From: Bacteroides intestinalis
GTDB lineage: Bacteria; Bacteroidota; Bacteroidia; Bacteroidales; Bacteroidaceae
DNA length: 64,000 bases
Assembly: GCF_902364365.1 (NCBI RefSeq)
Contig: NZ_CABJDN010000005.1
Location: 310,001-374,000, forward strand
Direction of reading: 5' to 3'
Shown piece by piece: positions 7,073 through 14,435 of this stretch. Position numbers and translations under genes: made by a program. Below the pieces are notes generated by a model. That model did not search any database, was not told the DNA's origin, and saw only the letters and a program-made list of their open reading frames with translations. Each line of letters starts with the position of its first letter. Position 1 is the first letter of the stretch.

Positions 7073-8221
7073 TTACCTCCTTCCATATTTTCGGAATAGA
7101 TAGTAGACACCTCCCACGGCTACAACGATAACTAATATTCCTACCCAGCCCCAAAGCATAGGTATTTTTACTGCAATCCTGAATTGTGCGGTAGCATTCA
7201 CTTCGGGAGTTCTGGCTTCCATAGTTGCAACATAATCACCGGGCAAGGCTTTTTTCGAAGCCTTCATTACAGCCGTAACAGCAGATGTTTCTCCGGCTTT
7301 CAGCATTTCTATTTTAGCCGGTTCAAAAGAAACTTCCCAATCTGTAGGTTTACCGGATGAAAGCTGAATATCTTTTAGTAAAGAAGAACCTGTATTCCTG
7401 ACTACCAGTTCCAAGCGCTTCACATCTCCGGCAGTAATCTCAGTACTCAACAATCCTCGTGGAGTGGTCAGCTCCATCTGATAGGAACCTGTAACCACCA
7501 CTTCCAAATCCAGATCAGCAGATGTATTACCGGCAACCGCACGTACTGAAATCTTATAATTTCCGGCTTCGACATTGGCTGGCGGGGTGACGTCTATCGA
7601 TACATTCTGGCTGGCATTAGCTTCCACTTGTGCAGAAGTAGCCTGTTTATAGTTAGGTTTGAAAATAACATTCCAACCTCTGGGTGCATTGGACATCAAA
7701 GCGTATAATTGCTGATCGGCAGTCTGGTTTTTCAATACGGCATTGAAGGTGAATGTGGATTTAGAATTTCCCTGCATATTGGGCTGATCGGTAGTAAATT
7801 CAGTCTGATAAGTACCTTGCTGGGCTACAGTGACTGTTAAAGGGAGTTGGCAATCTCCGGCAGAGACTATGAAATTGTAGCTACCCTTATTTATCTTCAG
7901 CGGGACTTCTAATTTCAAATTAAAGTCTTTTTTTTCATTAGGCAAAACTGCCAGTTTGTTAATATTCCAACCGCCAGATTTTAACTCACGCTTCCAACTT
8001 GCGGGTAGTCCTGTTACGGACAGATCGGCATTGACCGGTGCATCCGAATTGTTGATTAAATCAATTTTGTAGTCAATATTCGTTCCCGGAGAAACGGAAA
8101 TCTTTGTGTAAGGAGAATAAAGAAACACGCTTGGTACAGAATCAGAGGCGTGTGTGTAATTCATGGGTATCAAACCCAACAAAATGGTTAATAGCAGCAA
8201 ATAATTAGTTCGCATAATCAT
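7073..8221 (-). CDS. NEW3-domain exported membrane-anchored protein
   Basis: 382 residues. An N-terminal signal peptide (about 1-25, ending YTHA) is followed by three repeated Ig-like segments, each with a phrase such as NADLSVTGLPASWKREL, ALMSNAPRGWNVIFKPN or LSSGKPTDWEVSFEPA. This repeated pattern of a G/S, then W-x-V/R, then a delayed P is that of NEW3 (COG1470) domains. The C-terminus MLWGWVGILVIVVAVGGVYYL plus RKYGRR is a membrane anchor with a short basic cytoplasmic tail, so most of the protein lies outside the inner membrane. It is the first gene of a three-gene operon with an ABC-2 ATPase and permease, and probably acts as the periplasmic part. The cargo is unknown. Confidence 0.8.
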   Translation of the reverse strand: MIMRTNYLLLLTILLGLIPMNYTHASDSVPSVFLYSPYTKISVSPGTNIDYKIDLINNSDAPVNADLSVTGLPASWKRELKSGGWNINKLAVLPNEKKDFNLKLEVPLKINKGSYNFIVSAGDCQLPLTVTVAQQGTYQTEFTTDQPNMQGNSKSTFTFNAVLKNQTADQQLYALMSNAPRGWNVIFKPNYKQATSAQVEANASQNVSIDVTPPANVEAGNYKISVRAVAGNTSADLDLEVVVTGSYQMELTTPRGLLSTEITAGDVKRLELVVRNTGSSLLKDIQLSSGKPTDWEVSFEPAKIEMLKAGETSAVTAVMKASKKALPGDYVATMEARTPEVNATAQFRIAVKIPMLWGWVGILVIVVAVGGVYYLFRKYGRR

Positions 8222-8269
8222 ATAGAATTTTATGGTTAATTAAATATGAGTTATCGATTTGTGTGGCTG

Positions 8270-8277
8270 CAAAAATA
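8270..8277 (-). promoter_or_regulatory. -7 promoter element (TATTTTTG) of the NEW3-ABC operon
   Basis: Minus-strand TATTTTTG matches the Bacteroidales TAnnTTTG element and lies about 50 bases upstream of the NEW3 start. No clear -33 box is seen. Confidence 0.55.
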
Positions 8278-8398
8278 AATAATGGAAAAATTAGTAGCTG
8301 TTAAAAGCAATGAAATATCGACACAGAATTTTTACAATTATATAATATTTGTATTTTTTAATAGACTCAAAACAACCTTTTACAGATGCAATGTCCCT

Positions 8399-9703
8399 CT
8401 AACTAAATTGTAAAGTAAAGCAACTGCCTTTTCCCGGTTCCGAATAAACAGAAATATTTCCTCCATGCTGATTCATAATTTGCTTGCAAAGGCTGAGTCC
8501 AATACCCGAACCGGCAGTTTTCGTTGTGAAGAACGGAACAAATATTTTATCCTGTACTTCGGGTAAGATACCTTCACCATTGTCCCGAACAATAATAGTA
8601 CAACGCCAGGAAGTTAGAGAAGATGCCACTTTGGGTGTAAAAGCAGCTTTCACCTCAATTCTAGGTTCTTCGCGACGGCCAGATGCTTCACGGGCATTTT
8701 TTAGCAAGTTAATAAGCACTTGTTCTATCTGGGCACGATCCACATCCAATGTTTTCCCTGAAGGTGGAAGTTCAAAATGAATCGTTTCGTCTGGAAAGAG
8801 TTTCTGCAAATCAGTAAACAATTCCCGAACTGATACACTCGCACAGACGGGAGCGGGGAGACGGGTAAGACGACGATAGTTTTCTACAAAACCCAACAGT
8901 CCCTTACTACGCCGATGAATAGTTTGCATGGCTTGCAGCATTACGGCATATTCTTTTTCGCCTCCTGCGTCTTTTAATGCCACAGGCACTCCACGCTCAC
9001 TCAATGTTTCGGAAAGAGAGATGATAGGCGTAATGGAATTCATGATTTCATGGGTAAGTACGCGGATTAATTTTTGCCAGGCTTCCATTTCATTTCGTTC
9101 CAGTACAGAATGGATATTCTTCAAACTAATGAGGCGCCTTTCCATGCCGCGAGCTACGAAAAGGGTAGTAGCTACGGCCATTTCCAAAGTAGCCCCATTC
9201 CGATGAATACGCATGACTTGTGTTTCACCTGAGGGAAGATTCAGAAACTCGGACGGCAACTGTGGATCTTGCCCCAGTTGAGCAGTAGCAGCACGATTCA
9301 ACCACTCAATACGACCGGACATGTCAGTCACCAATACAGCGGTATCCACTTTATTCAACAGACTTTCGTAATACTGGTGTTTCACTTCTTCCTCTAATAA
9401 ACGGGCACGAAAAGCCTGTAGAGTTTCAGATAACTCTACAGCCATCTCTGTCATCAGTTTATTTCTATAAGGTGGACGGAATGCCTGTGTCATATCATTA
9501 TAACGCAAACTGTCTGTCAGGCGACGCATCATCTGCAATTGTTTCATCTGTATATAATAAAGGTGTATACCCGTCCCAAAAAGAAACAAGGATGTGATAA
9601 GCATACTAAACCACAAGTCTGCACAAAATAACACATAGACGCCTACAGAAAGTACTGCCAGAAGACAGATGTGCAAGATAACAATTAAGGAATACCGCTT
9701 CAT
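8399..9703 (-). CDS. Sensor histidine kinase (NtrB/NtrY-like)
   Basis: 434 residues. Two membrane helices lie at about 5-50 with almost no periplasmic loop. A linker and coiled coil follow, then a PAS-like domain (LLNKVDTAVLVTDMSGRIEWLNRAA) near 125. The H-box is LTHEIMNSITPI, the N-box INLLKNAREAS, and the G boxes RDNGEGI and GSGIGLSLCKQI. All catalytic residues are present. It starts 13 bases after the response regulator stop, so the pair is one operon. The lack of an outer sensor domain suggests a membrane or cytoplasmic signal. Its partner regulator probably controls the adjacent exporter island. Confidence 0.9.
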   Translation of the reverse strand: MKRYSLIVILHICLLAVLSVGVYVLFCADLWFSMLITSLFLFGTGIHLYYIQMKQLQMMRRLTDSLRYNDMTQAFRPPYRNKLMTEMAVELSETLQAFRARLLEEEVKHQYYESLLNKVDTAVLVTDMSGRIEWLNRAATAQLGQDPQLPSEFLNLPSGETQVMRIHRNGATLEMAVATTLFVARGMERRLISLKNIHSVLERNEMEAWQKLIRVLTHEIMNSITPIISLSETLSERGVPVALKDAGGEKEYAVMLQAMQTIHRRSKGLLGFVENYRRLTRLPAPVCASVSVRELFTDLQKLFPDETIHFELPPSGKTLDVDRAQIEQVLINLLKNAREASGRREEPRIEVKAAFTPKVASSLTSWRCTIIVRDNGEGILPEVQDKIFVPFFTTKTAGSGIGLSLCKQIMNQHGGNISVYSEPGKGSCFTLQFS

Positions 9704-9716
9704 ACTGCTTATCAAT

Positions 9717-11087
9717 TTATAATCCCAACTTCTCAATCTTCCTATACAATGCAAAGCGCGTGATTCCCAGATACTCTGCGGCCCGCGTCATATTCCCTTC
9801 GCTCAATCGCATAGCCTTTTCTACGGCCTGCCGTTCCAATTGCTCCAGATTGAGTACTTCTTCCTCCTTCTTAGGACGGGGGGAAGAAGCCTGAAACAGG
9901 AAATTGTCGGGGCGAAGCAACGAACCGTCACCCAGAATTACGGCACGTTCCATCGTATGCTGCAACTCACGCACATTTCCCGGCCAGGGATAACGCAACA
10001 ATTTAGCTTTTGCTTCACGCGTTAAGCCTCGCATTTCCTTCTGATATTTACGGGCATAGCGCTGCAAGAAATAGTCTGCCAAGAGAATAATATCATTCCC
10101 CCGCTCCCGCAATGGAGGGATGTGCAGTTCAATCGTATTGACGCGATAGAGTAAGTCTTGCCGGAAATTCCCTTCTTCCACCAGATGGCGGATATCTGCA
10201 TTCGTAGCACAGATCAACCGCACATCGATAGGTACAGATTGAGTACTACCTAAACGACTAATCTGGCGTTTTTCAATGGCCGTCAGTAGCTTGGCCTGCA
10301 TGGACAATGAAAGGTTACCTATTTCATCCAGAAACAGTGTGCCTCCTGTTGCCACCTCCATACGTCCGGCTTTCGGTTTTCGGGCATCTGTAAATGCTCC
10401 TTTTTCATAACCGAATAATTCACTTTCAAATAATTGTTCAGGAATACTTCCAAGGTCAATCGTCACAAATGGGCGGCCATAACGTGGCGAACAGCGATAT
10501 AATAAACGGGCTATTACATCTTTACCTGTTCCATTCTCACCAAGAATTAGAATATTAGCATCTGTATCGCGTAATTTCTCTATCGTTGCAAACACCTCTT
10601 GCATCGCAGCCGATTCACCAATTATAGATTCTTCTACACCACTGCCCGCGCCACTAAGTACTTCCACCTGTTCTTTCAGCAGATTCACTTCACATCGGGA
10701 ACGACGCAATTTGATACCGGATGAGAGTGTAGCAAGCAGTTTTTCTTTCTCCCATGGCTTCGGGATAAAATCTGTGGCACCCGCTTTAATAGCTCGTACC
10801 GCTTTATCCGTATCTGCATATGCTGTCATGAAAATAACAACTGCCTGAGAATCGATACGCAAAATTTGTTCCAGACTCTCAAAGCCTTCCTGCCCGCTTA
10901 TGGCATCGCGACTGAAATTCATGTCCAGCAATATTATATCGGGCTGGAAAGTCGTCATGAAGTGTTCAATACGATCAGGGGTTACTGCAACTTTTATCTT
11001 TTCAGCATAAGGTTCCAGTAAAAGGTTAAGGGCAAAAAGCACGTCCTCATTATCGTCTACTATCAGTATCTTTCCTAATTGTTCCAT
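9717..11087 (-). CDS. NtrC-family sigma-54 response regulator
   Basis: 456 residues in three parts. The receiver domain (1-125) has the acidic pocket VDDNED and phospho-Asp in IILLDMNFS. The AAA+ domain (about 150-385) has Walker A GENGTGKD, the sigma-54 contact loop GAFTDA (GAFTGA is the classical form) and GGTLFLDEIGNL. The Fis-type helix-turn-helix at the end reads GNMTRAAEYLGITRFALYRKI. The ATG at 11087 is used; an upstream extension lacks homology. It is divergent from the TolC operon, and its upstream region contains paired palindromes that recur at two further sigma-54 promoters. This regulator is the obvious candidate to bind all three. Confidence 0.93.
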   Translation of the reverse strand: MEQLGKILIVDDNEDVLFALNLLLEPYAEKIKVAVTPDRIEHFMTTFQPDIILLDMNFSRDAISGQEGFESLEQILRIDSQAVVIFMTAYADTDKAVRAIKAGATDFIPKPWEKEKLLATLSSGIKLRRSRCEVNLLKEQVEVLSGAGSGVEESIIGESAAMQEVFATIEKLRDTDANILILGENGTGKDVIARLLYRCSPRYGRPFVTIDLGSIPEQLFESELFGYEKGAFTDARKPKAGRMEVATGGTLFLDEIGNLSLSMQAKLLTAIEKRQISRLGSTQSVPIDVRLICATNADIRHLVEEGNFRQDLLYRVNTIELHIPPLRERGNDIILLADYFLQRYARKYQKEMRGLTREAKAKLLRYPWPGNVRELQHTMERAVILGDGSLLRPDNFLFQASSPRPKKEEEVLNLEQLERQAVEKAMRLSEGNMTRAAEYLGITRFALYRKIEKLGL

Positions 11088-11120
11088 AAAAGCTATTATT
11101 TTTCTATCATCACTTGTCGG

Positions 11121-11128
11121 CAAAGATA
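11121..11128 (-). promoter_or_regulatory. -7 promoter element (TATCTTTG) of the regulator-kinase operon
   Basis: Minus-strand TATCTTTG, a perfect TAnnTTTG match, 33 bases before the regulator ATG. The first regulator palindrome (11152-11165) begins about 24 bases upstream, next to where the -33 box should be, so bound regulator could also affect its own gene. Confidence 0.65.
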
Positions 11129-11151
11129 GGTAATATATCAATGTGTTGTGT

Positions 11152-11186
11152 GTGCGTATGCGCACTATTTTTGTGCGGTATGGCAC
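11152..11186. promoter_or_regulatory. Paired enhancer palindromes (UAS) of promoter 1
   Basis: GTGCGTATGCGCAC (11152-11165) and GTGCGGTATGGCAC (11173-11186) are two 14-bp GTGC-N6-GCAC palindromes with centres 21 bp apart, two helical turns. The same pair recurs at 24075 and 28925. Together with the sigma-54 promoter downstream they look like binding sites of an NtrC-type activator. Confidence 0.85.
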
Positions 11187-11241
11187 AGAATAAGATTCCC
11201 TTTTCCTGAAGTAATATTCTATATAACAATTGATTACAGTT

Positions 11242-11258
11242 TTGGCACGAGATTTGAA
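11242..11258 (+). promoter_or_regulatory. Sigma-54 (-24/-12) promoter 1
   Basis: TTGGCACGAGATTTGAA matches the consensus YTGGCACGRNNNTTGCW except A for C at -12. GG at 11244 lies 12 bases before the -12 G. Predicted transcript start is near 11269, about 15 bases before the TolC-family ATG. Confidence 0.85.
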
Positions 11259-11283
11259 TATCTATTATTAAAAGGAATATACT

Positions 11284-12777
11284 ATGTACAAAAATATACT
11301 TTTATCATTGATAGCCTGCGGTACTCTGGTAACCGCTACTGCCCAAGAACAGACTATGGAATTGACCTTAGGGCAAACCATAGAGCGTGCTCGTCTACAA
11401 TCTCCCGATGCACAAACAGCCCAGCACAGTTTCCGTTCGTCTTATTGGAACTACAAATATTATAAAGCAAACTATCTGCCTGCTCTGAAACTGACTTCCG
11501 ACCCTTATCTCAACCGTGCCATTAACAAAGTCACCATGGGTGACGGTAGTGTAAAGTTTGTAGAGCAAAACCTGTTGAGTACCGACCTGACTCTAAGTCT
11601 GACGCAGAATATTCCATGGACAGGTGGTACACTGTTTGTGGAAACCTCTGCCCAACGGCTTGACTTGTTTAGCGATAACTCTACTTCCTGGCAGACATCA
11701 CCTATAAATGTCGGCTACAGTCAATCGCTTTTTGGATATAATAGTCTGAAATGGAACCGCCGTATCGAGCCACTGCGTTATCAGGAAGCAAAAAAGACTT
11801 ATGTAGAAACTCTGGAACTTGTTGCTGCTAATGCTACACAAAAATTCTTTGCTCTTGCCACAGCACAAAGTAACTATGAAATAGCTTCTACCAACTATGC
11901 TAATGCGGATACCTTATATACCTATGCACAAGGACGCTATAATATAGGTACTATTACCGAAAATGAGATGTTGCAATTGGAACTGAATAAACTGACAGAA
12001 GAAACCAACCGTATGAATGCCCATATTGAGGTAGAAAATAGCATGCAGGAACTTCGTTCATACCTTGGTATCCAAGAAGATGTATTGATTAAAGTCGATG
12101 TCAGCGACCATGTACCTAATCTTCAAATAGATTTGAATGCCGCTCTAATCACAGCACGGCAAAACAGTCCGGACATACTGAATATGCAACGCCGCAAACT
12201 GGAAAGTGAAAGCAAAGTGGCCAATGCCCGTGCCAATGCCGGTCTGAAAGCCGATCTTTATCTCCGTTTCGGGTTGACACAGACCGGAAATAAGCTAAAA
12301 GATGCCTATCATAACCCTTTGGATCAACAATATGTTACCCTCGGTATCAGTCTGCCTATATTAGACTGGGGACGTGGGAAAGGGCAAATTCGGGTAGCCC
12401 GATCTAACCGTGACTTAACTTATACCCAAGTGGAGCAGGATAAAACAGACTTTGAATTGAATGTCCGCAAACTAGTAAAACAATTCAATCTGCAGTCCCA
12501 GCGCGTACACATTGCCGCCCGCACGGATGAAACAGCGCAACGACGTGCAGATGTAGCCCGGCGGCTCTATATTTTAGGAAAATCTACCGTACTCGACCTT
12601 AACGCTTCTATCAGCGAAAAAGATGCTGCCCGACGTAATTATATAACTGCATTATATAATTACTGGAGCCTGTACTATACTCTTCGTAGCCTGACACTTT
12701 ATGATTTTGAAAAAGATGCCCCACTAACGGAAACTGAGAGAATAGAAGAAGTAATGGATGAAATGATAAGGAAATAA
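11284..12777 (+). CDS. TolC-family outer-membrane efflux protein
   Basis: 497 residues. The signal peptide is MYKNILLSLIACGTLVTATA, followed by an N-terminal TLGQTIERARLQSPDAQ segment. Two OEP repeats follow, rich in long amphipathic helices (ETLELVAANATQKFFALATAQSNYE near 175 and LNVRKLVKQFNLQSQRVHIAA near 395). The phrase GRYNIGTITENEMLQLELNKL, in which short hydrophobic and acidic residues follow YNxG, is the standard TolC repeat. AAAGGAA precedes the ATG. It would form the outer-membrane channel for the adaptor and ABC permeases that follow. It is the first gene behind sigma-54 promoter 1. Confidence 0.9.
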   Translation: MYKNILLSLIACGTLVTATAQEQTMELTLGQTIERARLQSPDAQTAQHSFRSSYWNYKYYKANYLPALKLTSDPYLNRAINKVTMGDGSVKFVEQNLLSTDLTLSLTQNIPWTGGTLFVETSAQRLDLFSDNSTSWQTSPINVGYSQSLFGYNSLKWNRRIEPLRYQEAKKTYVETLELVAANATQKFFALATAQSNYEIASTNYANADTLYTYAQGRYNIGTITENEMLQLELNKLTEETNRMNAHIEVENSMQELRSYLGIQEDVLIKVDVSDHVPNLQIDLNAALITARQNSPDILNMQRRKLESESKVANARANAGLKADLYLRFGLTQTGNKLKDAYHNPLDQQYVTLGISLPILDWGRGKGQIRVARSNRDLTYTQVEQDKTDFELNVRKLVKQFNLQSQRVHIAARTDETAQRRADVARRLYILGKSTVLDLNASISEKDAARRNYITALYNYWSLYYTLRSLTLYDFEKDAPLTETERIEEVMDEMIRK

Positions 12778-12826
12778 AAAGCCATATCATACGTCTGATT
12801 ATAAATTGTAAAACAATAAAAACACT

Positions 12827-14077
12827 ATGGATATTAAACTTGAAAAGAAGCCCTGGTACATTCGCTACCGTTATTATTTGGCAGGAGGAATTATATTTCT
12901 TGCTTTCATCATTTACGTTATCATTCTTTCTACCGGTCCCAGCAAACTGCGTATCGATCAGGAAAATGTGCAGATCGCTGAAGTAAAGAATGATAAGTTC
13001 ATGGAATATGTAGATGTAGAAGGACTTATCCAGCCCATTCTCACCATTATCGTTAATGCCCGTGAATCTGGAAGTGTAGATCGTATTGTAGGCGAGGAGG
13101 GAAGCCTGTTACAGAAAGGAGATACGATCCTTGTACTCGAAAATCCCGACTTGATACACAACATTGAAGAACAGCGCGATGATCTGGACAAACAACTGAT
13201 TTCTTTCCGTGAGAAGGAAATTGAAATGGAACAGAAGAGCCTGACCCTTCAACAACAAACTTTACAAACGAACTATGAGTTGGCCCGTCTTCAAAAAAGT
13301 TTCAATCTTGACAAGGAAGAATTTAAAATGGGTATCAAGAGCAAAGCTCAACTTGAGGTTGCCGAAGATGAATATAATTATAATGTAAAAAAAGCAAAGT
13401 TACAGCGCGAGAGTTTACGGCAAGATTCCGTTGTTGCTATTATCCGCAAAGACTTAATCAATAATGACCGGGAACGCGAACGCAAGAAGTATGAACGCGC
13501 TTGCGAACGACTGGAGAATTTAATAATTAAGGCCCCCGTCGCCGGACAGCTTAGCTTTGTAAAAGTTACCCCAGGGCAACAAGTAGCATCCAACCAAGGC
13601 ATTGCAGAAATAAAGGTATTAGATCAATATAAAGTACACACTTCCCTTAGCGAATATTACATAGACCGTATTACAACAGGACTTCCCGCCACAATTAATT
13701 ATCAAGGACGCAAATATCCGCTCCGCATCACTAAAGTAGTACCCGAAGTAAAAGACCGCACTTTCGATGTGGACTTGGTATTTACCGGAGAAATGCCTGA
13801 CAACGTACGCGTAGGTAAGAGTTTCCGCGTACAAATAGAGTTGGGGCAACCGGAACAGGCTATTGTTATCCCTCGTGGTAACTTCTATCAATCCACCGGT
13901 GGACAATGGATATACAAACTAAATGCATCCAAAACTAAAGCGATACGCGTTCCTCTCAGCATTGGACGCCAGAACCCGCAGCAATACGAGATTACAGATG
14001 GTTTACAACCCGGAGATTGGGTTATTACAACAGGATATGATAACTTTGGCGAAGCAGAAGAGTTGATATTAAAGTAA
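12827..14077 (+). CDS. HlyD/MacA-like membrane fusion (adaptor) protein
   Basis: 416 residues. One membrane helix (about 20-37, YYLAGGIIFLAFIIYVIIL) is followed by a barrel/lipoyl half (VNARESGSVDRIVGEEGSLLQKGDTI), a long coiled coil (about 110-210), the second lipoyl half (IKAPVAGQLSFVKVTPGQQV) and beta-barrel domains. This is the standard adaptor of ABC and RND tripartite pumps; an inner-membrane anchor plus ABC permease neighbours make the MacA-type role likely. It lies 49 bases after the TolC-family gene in the same operon. Confidence 0.9.
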   Translation: MDIKLEKKPWYIRYRYYLAGGIIFLAFIIYVIILSTGPSKLRIDQENVQIAEVKNDKFMEYVDVEGLIQPILTIIVNARESGSVDRIVGEEGSLLQKGDTILVLENPDLIHNIEEQRDDLDKQLISFREKEIEMEQKSLTLQQQTLQTNYELARLQKSFNLDKEEFKMGIKSKAQLEVAEDEYNYNVKKAKLQRESLRQDSVVAIIRKDLINNDRERERKKYERACERLENLIIKAPVAGQLSFVKVTPGQQVASNQGIAEIKVLDQYKVHTSLSEYYIDRITTGLPATINYQGRKYPLRITKVVPEVKDRTFDVDLVFTGEMPDNVRVGKSFRVQIELGQPEQAIVIPRGNFYQSTGGQWIYKLNASKTKAIRVPLSIGRQNPQQYEITDGLQPGDWVITTGYDNFGEAEELILK

Positions 14078-14088
14078 AGAACAAAGAC

Positions 14089-14401
14089 ATGATACAACAT
14101 TATCTGAAAATAGCACTAAGAAATCTGTTGAAGTACAGGATGCAGACTTTGATCAGCATTATTGGCTTAACCGTAGGTTTTGTTATTGATATTATTGGCA
14201 TTGGCAGCCACGGTTGCTTTTGCAGTAGGTTACATCGTTATGAGGCATTGGTTGGAAGGGTATGTTATTCAGACTGTCATTTCCTGGTGGATTTATATAG
14301 TGATACTGGTAGCCGTCATTACAATTATTTTCATCAACATTGGCTGGCGGATATGGCAGGCAGCACGGCAAAATCCGGCAGAAATTATAAAAAGCGAATG
14401 A
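14089..14401 (+). pseudogene. FtsX-type permease reduced to its two ends by an internal deletion
   Basis: The first 31 codons (MIQHYLKIALRNLLKYRM to IIGLTVGF) are the start of the group found intact at 19256, 24268 and 26603. From about 14180 the sequence, in another frame, encodes LLLILLALAATVAFAVGYIV through GWRIWQAARQNPAEIIKSE, which is the C-terminal 73 residues of the same group. About 680 codons are missing and the join is out of frame. This is a direct record of a large internal deletion in one paralogue. A product of up to 108 residues in the first frame is possible but would be junk after residue 31. Confidence 0.88.
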
Positions 14402-14435
14402 TAGGTATTATATAATAATAAATAAAGACTGAAAC

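Noticed and set aside
8270..8277. Sigma-54 promoter for the NEW3-ABC operon
   Set aside because: No TGGCA-N-TTG pattern or GTGC-N6-GCAC palindromes lie before 8221; only a TAnnTTTG box is seen.
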